NCBI RefSeq assembly: GCF_900116445.1
Contig: NZ_FPBH01000032.1
Coordinates: 1 to 64,000, forward strand
Origin: Paraburkholderia aspalathi
GTDB taxonomy: Bacteria > Pseudomonadota > Gammaproteobacteria > Burkholderiales > Burkholderiaceae
Direction: 5' to 3'
DNA: 64,000 bases
The translations under genes were made by a program, and so were the position numbers. Positions 1-7,092 of the stretch are shown here, piece after piece. The notes under the pieces were generated by a model, which ran no database searches, was not told the DNA's origin, and saw only the letters and a list, made by a program, of their open reading frames with translations. Each line of letters opens with the position of its first letter. Position 1 is the stretch's first letter.

Positions 1-22
1 CGGGTAAGCTTATGCCGCCTCG

Positions 23-73
23 AAGCGGACATTTGAACTTGGCTAAAAGCGGACATTACAACTTAGCCTCTAC
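23..73. mobile_element. Probable terminal repeats of an IS21-type element (remnant or edge)
   Basis: Two imperfect 22-bp direct repeats lie at 23-44 and 47-68. They share AAGCGGACATT, then a variable dinucleotide, then AACTT and GC, and start 24 bp apart. IS21-family elements characteristically carry several such short repeats inside each end. Read on the minus strand, the likely tip begins TGTAGAGG near position 73. No istA or istB gene is in the window, so either the element continues to the left or this is a solo remnant. The family assignment is from memory of repeat style only. Confidence 0.45.
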
Positions 74-189
74 AACTTAATTGTTGATAATTTATCTTAT
101 GTCAAATTACGAATATTCCACGACACCGTCAAGCAAGCCTGGTCCGAGTATCCACCATCAGCACCTTCTGACTCATGTAAACTCCCCGC

Positions 190-843
190 ATGCCCCCAGA
201 AATCGACTACCTCAACCCAGCCCTTCCTTCCGGCCTCCGCCGCGTGCCGATGCCCGTGGTCGACGCAACTCCAGAAACCCTCACCGGATTTGGCAGGCTT
301 GTAACGGACCCAAGCGAGTGCGCGATCGAGATTGTGCAGTGGCCGGCGTTGGGGACAAGACCCATAGACCCCGGAACCGGTAATGAAGCCGGCACAACCG
401 AAGGCACATTCGTGAGCGAATGGCGCGGGGACATTCTCTATGGTCGAAACGAGGCTGTAGGTGGCCACTACATCCTTGCGTACGCAAAGGAGCCTGAAGC
501 AGCCCGCGACGACCACGCCAACGCACCAGAATGCATGTTGCTCTGGCACGCGAACTACCACCCGGACGGCGGACAACTGTTCTTCCCACTCGACCATCGC
601 CCTTTCTACGTTCCATTGGCATTGCCCGGTGACGACATCGCGCCGGAGAAGTTCGTGTGCTTTCGCTTCAATGGACAGCAGGGTCTCTACATCCATCCAA
701 ACATCTGGCATGAAGGTGTGTTCACGCTCAGAGGGACACAGCGGTTCTTCGACAAGCAAGGCGCCGTCCACGCCCGCGTCTCTGTCGACTTTGCTCGCGA
801 GTTTAGTTGCCTTCTCGAGGCGCCGATTGCCAGCGACGCCTAA
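190..843 (+). CDS. AllA/ureidoglycolate-lyase-superfamily protein
   Basis: This 217-residue protein resembles the ureidoglycolate lyase (AllA) cupin-like fold. The C-terminal half has a PLDHRPFYVPLALPGDD strand region, an FRFNGQQG segment and the family's late GxxIHPNIWHEGVF motif, equivalent to the GxxWHHP signature. AllA enzymes cleave ureidoglycolate to glyoxylate and urea, but this protein is about 50 residues longer than the E. coli enzyme and no allantoin genes are nearby, so the substrate is uncertain. The ATG at 190 has no good ribosome site, and an internal ATG at 250 is possible. It converges with the LysR gene to its right. Confidence 0.6.
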   Translation: MPPEIDYLNPALPSGLRRVPMPVVDATPETLTGFGRLVTDPSECAIEIVQWPALGTRPIDPGTGNEAGTTEGTFVSEWRGDILYGRNEAVGGHYILAYAKEPEAARDDHANAPECMLLWHANYHPDGGQLFFPLDHRPFYVPLALPGDDIAPEKFVCFRFNGQQGLYIHPNIWHEGVFTLRGTQRFFDKQGAVHARVSVDFAREFSCLLEAPIASDA

Positions 844-928
844 CCGTTTGGTCAAGACACCGACCTACAGCGATAACGCCTAGACAATTCGGGCTTTTAT
901 GCGACGATTCAGCCATCGAGCGACCAGT

Positions 929-1777
929 TCAAACTCTCAAATCAGCCAGAATCTGTTCAGCGAGAAAATCGCAGGGCGGTCGCCCGGACCGCGCACTGCG
1001 CGCCAAAACGACTTCGAGGTCATTCAGCGGCGGCAGCCCGTCGTTCTGCGATAGCTGAACGAGGTGCGCCGGTACGCTGCATCTTGCAAGAGGCGCTATC
1101 GCGAGCCCTGCTTCGACCATGCTGATAAGGCCCAATAAACTCGGGCTTTCGTAGGACATCCGGTATTTGATATTTTCCCGCTGGAGCGCGCTGATGGCAT
1201 AGGCACGCGCAGTACTGCCATGTGCGAAAACGGCAATCGAAAGCGGGCGCTCTTTCCACACTTTTCTTGCGGGCGCCCCGACCCACACCATTGGCTCGAA
1301 TCGAATGAATTCGCCTGCGATGCCCCTTGTTTTCGTGAAGCAAGCCAGGTCAAGCGTGTTGTCTTTAAGCAATGGAACAAGCTCACTGCTTGGCAAACCG
1401 ATCACCCGAATTTCTACACGCGGATGAGCAATCGCGAATTTTGCCAGAACCTGCGGCAGCAACGATGAAGCGTAGTCATCCGGAACACCGATGGTTACGC
1501 GCCCCTTCATCTCCGGGCGAACTACCGACGCCCATGCTTCCTCGCGCATCGCAAGCATTCGACGGCCATAGTCCAGGAGCGTCCTGCCTTCGGCTGTGAT
1601 TGCTACGTTGCGGGTGCTTCGCACGAAGAGCGGTTTTCCCAGCGCTTCTTCAAGCGTCTTGATCTGCATGCTCACTGCCGACGGCGACCGACGCACGGAC
1701 TCCGCACCTCGTACAAACGATCCTGTATCAGCGACCGCCACCAACATTTCAAGCGCATCCAGATCGAGCTTTTTCAT
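929..1777 (-). CDS. LysR-family transcriptional regulator
   Basis: A 282-residue LysR regulator. It has an N-terminal winged helix-turn-helix (about residues 5-65, with the SPSAVSMQIKTLEEALGKPLF core) followed by a periplasmic-binding-fold effector domain (about 90-280). It is divergent from the LysE-type exporter gene that starts 104 bp away. LysR-LysE pairs usually act as inducer sensor and exporter of the same amino acid or analogue, which is the likely role here. A TCAGA-N3-TCTGA inverted repeat lies immediately upstream of its start, consistent with autoregulation. The effector cannot be read from the sequence. Confidence 0.85.
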   Translation of the reverse strand: MKKLDLDALEMLVAVADTGSFVRGAESVRRSPSAVSMQIKTLEEALGKPLFVRSTRNVAITAEGRTLLDYGRRMLAMREEAWASVVRPEMKGRVTIGVPDDYASSLLPQVLAKFAIAHPRVEIRVIGLPSSELVPLLKDNTLDLACFTKTRGIAGEFIRFEPMVWVGAPARKVWKERPLSIAVFAHGSTARAYAISALQRENIKYRMSYESPSLLGLISMVEAGLAIAPLARCSVPAHLVQLSQNDGLPPLNDLEVVLARSARSGRPPCDFLAEQILADLRV

Positions 1778-1782
1778 TTTAG

Positions 1783-1795
1783 TCAGAAAATCTGA
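1783..1795. promoter_or_regulatory. Candidate LysR operator between LysR and LysE genes
   Basis: A perfect TCAGA-AAA-TCTGA inverted repeat begins five bases upstream of the LysR start codon, in the divergent intergenic region. Its 13-bp size and T...A ends fit the T-N11-A form of LysR boxes. The link to this regulator is by position only. Confidence 0.4.
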
Positions 1796-1880
1796 TGAAT
1801 ATGTTCAGTTTAATCCGTTTTACTGGAGTATGCATCAAGGCGATACTGCGACCGATGACCACTTGGCGGAGCCCGGGAAA

Positions 1881-2528
1881 ATGCACGGTACGGTTTCGAT
1901 TTACGGATTTCTGGCGGTCGGCGGAATGCTTGCTGTGACACCGGGGCCGAACATGATCTACGTGATGTCGCGCTCGATTGCGCAAGGACGCACGGCCGGG
2001 CTTATCTCGCTTGCGGGCGTCATGCTCGGATACCTCTTCTATATGTTTGGGGCAGCGTTCGGCATCACCGCCTTCTTCCTGAGCGTGCCTTATGCAGGCA
2101 GCGTTCTGGGCGCTGGGGGCGCTGCGTATCTGTTCTACCTGGCGTGGCAGGCTGTAAAGCCTGGTGGCCGCTCTCCGCTGGAGGTTCGCGAGTTGCCCCG
2201 CGAACACCCTCGCCGGCTTTTCGCGATGGGCGCAACAACTAGTCTGTTGAATCCCAAGCTCGCGATGATCTTTCTGTCACTGCTACCGCAATTCATCAAC
2301 TACCAGAACGGCAGCGTTCTCAGGCAATCGCTCGTGCTCGGTTCGTCGTTGATTGTTGCGTTCGCGTCCGTCAACGGTTTCGTGGCGGTCTGCTCCGGCA
2401 GTATGGCGAAGTTCCTCTCCAGTCGCCCGGGACTTCTACAGGTTCAGCGCTGGACCATGGGAATTGTTCTGGTTGCCCTCGGCGCACATATGACCATCGA
2501 TGCATTGAAGCTGACAGGCATCAACTGA
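1881..2528 (+). CDS. LysE/RhtB-family amino-acid exporter
   Basis: A 215-residue inner-membrane exporter of the LysE/RhtB family. It shows the N-terminal VTPGPNMIYV motif, a second segment GLISLAGVMLGYLFYMFGAAFG, a loop rich in Arg and Pro, then NPKLAMIFLSLLPQFI, all typical of the family, with about six membrane segments. The ATG at 1881 is chosen because a GGAG lies about nine bases upstream and it restores the usual family length; in-frame upstream starts, such as 1830, would add a hydrophilic leader. It is divergent from a LysR gene that probably controls it. The exported compound is unknown. Confidence 0.85.
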   Translation: MHGTVSIYGFLAVGGMLAVTPGPNMIYVMSRSIAQGRTAGLISLAGVMLGYLFYMFGAAFGITAFFLSVPYAGSVLGAGGAAYLFYLAWQAVKPGGRSPLEVRELPREHPRRLFAMGATTSLLNPKLAMIFLSLLPQFINYQNGSVLRQSLVLGSSLIVAFASVNGFVAVCSGSMAKFLSSRPGLLQVQRWTMGIVLVALGAHMTIDALKLTGIN

Positions 2529-2549
2529 TGCAACCGCTACGCCCTGCCG

Positions 2550-3404
2550 TCACCGCCCTTCCCCAGGAACATATTGAACGCTGCGTCTGTATTGGCTGGG
2601 TGTCACGCCTTGCTGACGAACAAAGAAGCGCGTGAAATTTCCCGGTGAGTCAAAGCCCAGATCGAGCGCGATATCCTGAAGCGCCATTTCCTGCTGCGAA
2701 ACACTCTCGATCGAAAGGTCCACTCTCAGCATGCTGCTGAAAGTCGCGGGCGTCATGCCTGTCTGCTTGTGGAATAGGTGGAAGAAATGCGGACGCGATA
2801 GCCCTACCTTTTGCGCAAGATTGTCGAAGTCGGGTGTAAGGCCCCTCACCTGTTTCATTGCTTCGATCGCGTGACGAATCCTGATGTCATACGCGATACC
2901 GCCAACGAGTCCGGCTGCCGAAAGTACGCTCCCTTGGGGCGATCTGCCGACCAGTTCGCCTGTCATGTCGGCGATCAGCCCCTGGACCGCTTCAAGCGAC
3001 CTCCCCTCACGGTCGGTCAGAATATCGAGCAGGTCAGAATGAAGGCGGCTGAGCTTCCCCTGCAACAGTACGGAAGAACTCGGAAAGAACCGGGGATGAA
3101 TACTGTACGCGAAACGCCGGTCGACATCCCTCAACCAATCCGGTTCCAGATAAAGTGCGAGCAGCACCGTCGACTGCGATTGTGGGCGATGCTCATAAAA
3201 ATGCGGCTCCCACGCATTCACGAGCAGCACGTTCTTGTCTGACAAAACGTACTCACGATTGCGGACCCCGAACTGAATGTCGGGACCGCCTTCCTTGAAG
3301 ATGACGTGGGAAACCCGATGTGCATGGAGGACCATGCTCTTGTCCAGCAGCAGCAACGCCACTCGTCCGAACGGCCCGTGGATGATTCGTAAGGGTTCCG
3401 ACAT
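2550..3404 (-). CDS. AraC-family transcriptional regulator
   Basis: A 284-residue regulator. An N-terminal cupin-like sensor region (about residues 1-160, including HRVSHVIFKEGGPD) is followed by the AraC double helix-turn-helix (about 185-280, with GLSRPHFFHLFHKQTGMTP and the second-helix LGFDSPGNFTRFF). The ATG at 3404 is preceded by AGGAGGT at six-base spacing, an unusually strong ribosome site, so the upstream in-frame ATG at 3461 is not used here. It is divergent from the small cupin gene at 3698 and converges with the LysE gene. The target and effector are unknown. Confidence 0.85.
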   Translation of the reverse strand: MSEPLRIIHGPFGRVALLLLDKSMVLHAHRVSHVIFKEGGPDIQFGVRNREYVLSDKNVLLVNAWEPHFYEHRPQSQSTVLLALYLEPDWLRDVDRRFAYSIHPRFFPSSSVLLQGKLSRLHSDLLDILTDREGRSLEAVQGLIADMTGELVGRSPQGSVLSAAGLVGGIAYDIRIRHAIEAMKQVRGLTPDFDNLAQKVGLSRPHFFHLFHKQTGMTPATFSSMLRVDLSIESVSQQEMALQDIALDLGFDSPGNFTRFFVRQQGVTPSQYRRSVQYVPGEGR

Positions 3405-3647
3405 GTAATTACCTCCTGCCGTCCTGATGAATTCAAAGCGTTCGCAGTGTCTCGGCCGCACCGCGAAAAAAAGTCACCATACGCAATGATAAATCGGCCT
3501 CGTCTGTGACAAGTCTGCATACGGGCGGAGCCACTACAAGTGGGACATTCGCCTACTCTGCGTACAGGCCCTCTTGCACCGCAGCCATCGAAGTACGGCC
3601 TCACGGCCGATCAACACGTTTTGAAGTCCGAACGTGAATGGCGCTTG

Positions 3648-3658
3648 CTGCAATGCAG
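3648..3658. promoter_or_regulatory. CTGCAATGCAG palindrome upstream of the cupin gene
   Basis: This 11-bp perfect palindrome (one central base) sits 40 bp before the cupin start codon. The same core occurs three more times in the window, at 53828-53838, 53963-53973 and 55477-55487, before a porin gene and a liv operon. Here the flanks are not palindromic, so it is the weakest copy. Confidence 0.35.
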
Positions 3659-3697
3659 GATGCCTCTCGCTACATTCGCACACTCAAGGAGACGATC

Positions 3698-4033
3698 ATG
3701 GCTGGTGTCGGCAGTGAAAAGGTATTTGAGAATGACAAAGTTATTGTGTGGAACTTCGTTCTCGCACCGGGCGAGGAAACGCCGGTACATACCCACACGC
3801 TTTCATACATGTGGTACGCGATCGAAGGCGCACACTTGCATATCTTTGACGAGAACGGCGGAGACCTCGGCATCTTCGAAGTCCCGACGGGCGCGATTTA
3901 CTCACTCAAATGCGAGCACGGGTATCTGGAAGTGCTGTCCGAAATCGGCAAGGGCGCCAAGGTTCCCGCGACGCACAAGGCACGCAACGAGGGTAGCAAT
4001 CCATACCGCGAAGTGCTGGTCGAGTACAAATAG
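3698..4033 (+). CDS. Small single-domain cupin protein
   Basis: An 111-residue cupin. The first cupin motif is seen as LAPGEETPVHTHTLSYMWYAIEG, with two histidines and a following acidic residue able to bind a metal, and the second region includes EVPTGAIYSL and KCEHGYLEVLSEIG. Such stand-alone cupins may be dioxygenases, isomerases or ligand binders, and nothing here discriminates between them. The start at 3698 is set by AAGGAG six bases upstream. It is divergent from an AraC regulator and ends in a hairpin shared with the convergent oxidoreductase gene. The substrate is unknown. Confidence 0.75.
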   Translation: MAGVGSEKVFENDKVIVWNFVLAPGEETPVHTHTLSYMWYAIEGAHLHIFDENGGDLGIFEVPTGAIYSLKCEHGYLEVLSEIGKGAKVPATHKARNEGSNPYREVLVEYK

Positions 4034-4075
4034 CCGCGCGCCTGACTGAGTCAGTCCTGGCACCTTGCCAGTATC

Positions 4076-4109
4076 CCCGAACGCCCCGTGGTGCGAGGCG
4101 GCGTTCGGG
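4076..4109. terminator. Hairpin between convergent cupin and OYE genes
   Basis: CCCGAACGCC (4076-4085) and GGCGTTCGGG (4100-4109) pair perfectly over 10 bp with a 14-base loop. No U-tract follows on either side, so the terminator function is inferred from its position between two convergent stop codons. Confidence 0.45.
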
Positions 4110-4127
4110 CGACCCCGCAACGATGGC

Positions 4128-5384
4128 TTAAGCGCGATGCTGCAGCAATGCGGTTATGTTGCGAGTCTCGATCTCAGTGAACTGCTCCACGGCATCGGCA
4201 CCGTCCAGTGACAGATCCGGGTCGAGTCCGTCCGCCAGACGCTCGAGTTGCATGTTATTCCATGGCAGAAGATGAAACGGATGGAGCGCAGCTTCGGGAC
4301 TAGGCGCACGATCAACTTCACCAGCGAGAATGCGCTTCGGAATCTCAGGATCGGCAATGATCGGACGGCCGAGCCCGATGACATCCAGTTCACCGCGCTC
4401 CAGCGATTCGATCATGGCTGTCGTCGTGCGAAATCCACCGACCACCATCACGGGCATCTTCGCTGCGGCACGAACGGAGGCGGCAAAATCCACGAAAAAG
4501 GCTTCGCGCTTGACGGTACTTTCGCGCGGTGCATCTTCTCCCTCGTCCATTAGCGTGAGGCCGGCAATCTTCGGCTGCTCGAGCGAACCACCCTCGAGCG
4601 AACCACCCGATAGTTCGAGCAGATCGAGCGAAGAATCGTTGAGCGTCTTCACGAGTTCAACGCACTCGGCATTGGTGAACCCGCCCTTCTGAAAATCAGA
4701 AGAATTGAGCTTCAGCGCGACCGGGAAGTCCGGACCAACGGCCGAGCGAACCGCAGCCACCACCTCGAGCACGAAACGGGAACGGTTTTCAAGCGAGCCT
4801 CCCCAACGGTCCGTGCGCTTGTTGGCGAGCGGGCTAAGGAACTGCGAAATCAGGTAACCGTGCGCCCCATGCAACGAGACACCGGTGAAACCGGCCTCGC
4901 GCACTTTCCTGGCCGCGAAGGCGAATTGCCCAATGGCCTGCTGAATCTGCTCTTCCGTCATTTCGCGCGGCGTGGCGAACGAAAAGCCGGCGCCCCTCAT
5001 CACGTCGATGTCCACTGAAGAAGGCGCAAGGGGTGACGTGTTGATCGCGTCTTGCACCTGCCGTCCGGTATGACTGAGTTGAGCCCAGAAATGCGCGCCT
5101 TCCGACGTTCCCGCAGCGGCGAGCCGTGCGAGTTGCTCCTGTCCACTGTCGTCGTCGATCACGATATTGCCCGGGCGCTCGAGATGCCACCGGTCCACCT
5201 GGATATTGCCGGAGAGAAGCAGCCCGGCACCAGAACGCGCCCAGCGCCGGTACAACGCTTCGAGGCGCGGCGTCGAATGATTATTAGCGTCGGCCATGCC
5301 TTCGCTCATGGCTGCCTTGACGAGGCGGTTTGCGAGAATCGCGCCGCTGGGTAGCCGCAACGATTGTGAAAGAGGATTGCTCAT
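4128..5384 (-). CDS. Old-yellow-enzyme family NADH:flavin oxidoreductase
   Basis: A 418-residue FMN-dependent TIM-barrel oxidoreductase of the old yellow enzyme family. Visible motifs are the N-terminal LPSGAILANRLVKAAMSEG, the QLSHTGRQ strand, the active-site HGAHGYLISQFLSP with the His-x-x-His pair that binds substrate oxygens, and the NKRTDRWGGSLENRSRF signature. These enzymes reduce activated alkenes such as enones and nitroalkenes with NAD(P)H. The ATG at 5384 gives the family N-terminus. It is divergent from a TetR gene across a strong palindromic operator, which suggests induction by an electrophile. It is separate from the related dgcA, which has extra domains. Confidence 0.85.
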   Translation of the reverse strand: MSNPLSQSLRLPSGAILANRLVKAAMSEGMADANNHSTPRLEALYRRWARSGAGLLLSGNIQVDRWHLERPGNIVIDDDSGQEQLARLAAAGTSEGAHFWAQLSHTGRQVQDAINTSPLAPSSVDIDVMRGAGFSFATPREMTEEQIQQAIGQFAFAARKVREAGFTGVSLHGAHGYLISQFLSPLANKRTDRWGGSLENRSRFVLEVVAAVRSAVGPDFPVALKLNSSDFQKGGFTNAECVELVKTLNDSSLDLLELSGGSLEGGSLEQPKIAGLTLMDEGEDAPRESTVKREAFFVDFAASVRAAAKMPVMVVGGFRTTTAMIESLERGELDVIGLGRPIIADPEIPKRILAGEVDRAPSPEAALHPFHLLPWNNMQLERLADGLDPDLSLDGADAVEQFTEIETRNITALLQHRA

Positions 5385-5458
5385 CTGAATGTCCACCAGG
5401 AAACGGTCACGTGTAAGCCGAGCCCTTGCCCAGTAAGGCAAAGTCGATTCGGCACAGT

Positions 5459-5480
5459 AACGACAGCGATCGCTGTCGTT
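5459..5480. promoter_or_regulatory. Primary TetR operator, perfect 22-bp palindrome
   Basis: The arm AACGACAGCGA is followed directly by its exact reverse complement, with no spacer. It lies between the divergent oxidoreductase and TetR genes. Length and symmetry are typical of TetR dimer sites. Confidence 0.75.
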
Positions 5481-5482
5481 TG

Positions 5483-5504
5483 TTGTATAGTGATCGCTGT
5501 CGTA
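5483..5504. promoter_or_regulatory. Second, degenerate TetR operator
   Basis: The half-site TGATCGCTGTCGT (5491-5503) repeats the right arm of the 5459-5480 palindrome. The left arm is eroded to TTGTATAG. About 15 of 22 positions agree with the primary site, so it may be a lower-affinity site or overlap a promoter element. Confidence 0.5.
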
Positions 5505-5536
5505 TCATTCGTCAAGCTGATAAAAGAGGGACACTT

Positions 5537-6202
5537 ATGGTCAAGACCTGGTCGGACGACAATCCGAAAGCCGCGTTGATGTCGCGCAAGCGAACGATGA
5601 TCGTCGACGCCGCGCTGCGGGCCTTCCTTGAAAGCGGCTATGCCGAAAGCTCGGTCAATCGCATCGCGGCGGACGCCGGTGTGTCCATCAAGACGCTGTA
5701 CCGTCACTTCGAGAGCAAAGACGATCTGTTCAGTGCAGTGATGCAAGCGGCCTGCTCGCCTAGCGGCACAGAGTCGGCTGACGCGTCGGAACCCGCAGAA
5801 CCGGGCGAACCAGCCTGGTTTAGCGAACCGCCGGCCGTGGCATTGCCAATTGCGGGTAGCGATTATTTACGACACGCTCTTTCGAAAGAGCAGTTGGACC
5901 TTTATCGCGTCGTCACACGGGACGCACCTCGCTTCCCCGAACTGGCGCGCCGCTATCGCGACGAAGTGACGGGCACGCGCGACGCACTGTTCACGAGCTA
6001 CCTTGATCGCTGGCTGCCTGTCACGGGCTGGGAAGTAAGCGATAAATATGGCGCCGGTGCAACCTTCGCGGCACTTCTGAAAGCCAGGCTTTTCGACGAT
6101 GCGTTGCTTGGTTTAAAGAACCCCAGCGAAGAAGATATCGCCGAATGTGCGGCTGATGCGACCGTCCAGATGATCGCGCTCATGGAAGCCGGTCGGCTCT
6201 AA
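5537..6202 (+). CDS. TetR-family repressor, likely regulator of the adjacent OYE gene
   Basis: A 221-residue TetR regulator. The N-terminal helix-turn-helix (about residues 15-62) reads SVNRIAADAGVSIKTLYRHF, followed by a helical ligand domain with an acidic Pro/Glu-rich insertion around residues 80-100. The ATG at 5537 follows AGAGGG at about six bases; the longer frame starting at 5426 would run through the operators and is rejected. Divergent placement and two operator copies in the intergenic gap support local repression of the oxidoreductase and of itself. Its stop codon overlaps that of the convergent methyltransferase gene. Confidence 0.85.
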   Translation: MVKTWSDDNPKAALMSRKRTMIVDAALRAFLESGYAESSVNRIAADAGVSIKTLYRHFESKDDLFSAVMQAACSPSGTESADASEPAEPGEPAWFSEPPAVALPIAGSDYLRHALSKEQLDLYRVVTRDAPRFPELARRYRDEVTGTRDALFTSYLDRWLPVTGWEVSDKYGAGATFAALLKARLFDDALLGLKNPSEEDIAECAADATVQMIALMEAGRL

Positions 6203-6849
6203 TCCGCCCAACCGTCCTCACCAATTAGCGGTACGAAGCTCACTTCGCCCAACCAGCATTCGTGATAATCCTGTTCGCCGTGCCGCACCAGTTTGATCAA
6301 TTGCTGATGGTGACGCTCGCGCCCTACCGGCATCACGATCCGCCCACCAATCGACAGTTGCGAACGCCATGCCTGCGGGATACGCGGGCCGCCAGCCCCG
6401 GCGATAATCGCGTCGTACGGCGCATAGTCGCTCAAACCGACTGTGCCGTCGCCAAGATAAACGGTCACGTTGAATATGCCCACCCGCGCCAGCGTCTCGC
6501 GTGCGATGTCGGCGAGCACCGGATCGCGTTCAACGGAATGGACGTGCGCCACGATTGCCGCCGCAATTGCAGCGGCATACCCCGATCCCGTGCCGACATC
6601 GAGAACACGGTCGCGCGGACCCAGTTCGGCCGCCTCTATCATCTGCGCGACAATGGCGGGCTGCGAAATCGCTTGCTGGTTCGCGATAGGCAACGCGCCA
6701 TCGTCGTACGCGAATTCACGCAGTTGCGCAGGCACGAATTCCTCGCGCGGCACACGGCGCATCGCGGATAGCACGTTGACGTCGCGGATACCCCGCGCAA
6801 CGATTTGCCGTACAACCATCCGCTCCCGGGCTTCCCTGAAATCGATCAT
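6199..6849 (-). CDS. pcm: Protein-L-isoaspartate O-methyltransferase family protein
   Basis: A 216-residue SAM-dependent methyltransferase of the Pcm family. It shows the substrate-recognition stretch DDGALPIANQQAISQPAIVAQM, motif I VLDVGTGSGYAAA, an acidic end of strand 2 (VERD), the post-I GDGTVGL and the motif II region YDAIIAGAGG. Pcm repairs isoaspartyl residues in damaged proteins in the cytosol. The usual chromosomal partners (surE, nlpD, rpoS) are absent, so this is probably a second, accessory copy. It is divergent from the EF-G paralogue with a 243-bp gap and overlaps the TetR gene by four bases at its end. Confidence 0.8.
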   Translation of the reverse strand: MIDFREARERMVVRQIVARGIRDVNVLSAMRRVPREEFVPAQLREFAYDDGALPIANQQAISQPAIVAQMIEAAELGPRDRVLDVGTGSGYAAAIAAAIVAHVHSVERDPVLADIARETLARVGIFNVTVYLGDGTVGLSDYAPYDAIIAGAGGPRIPQAWRSQLSIGGRIVMPVGRERHHQQLIKLVRHGEQDYHECWLGEVSFVPLIGEDGWAD

Positions 6850-7092
6850 TGTGGCCTCCGTCTGAGGGCCGCGCCGGCTTTACAGCAGGCCGCGCATAAC
6901 TTCCACCGGACAATTCAATTTTGCGCCTCGTTTGACGCTGGCGAACGCGCATCGGCCTTGCCGTCAACACGTCCTGGCGAATCAGGTATTCGATGGCCGG
7001 TCGCTTAAGGGTCAGCACTGATGGCGTCGTATGGCACACCGGTCCGTTTTCGCCAATAATGGCCCCACATCCACTACTGGACGAGGGCGGCC

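Noticed and set aside
97..855. A 252-residue minus-strand frame opposite the AllA-like gene
   Set aside because: The plus-strand protein has recognisable family motifs; the minus frame has none.
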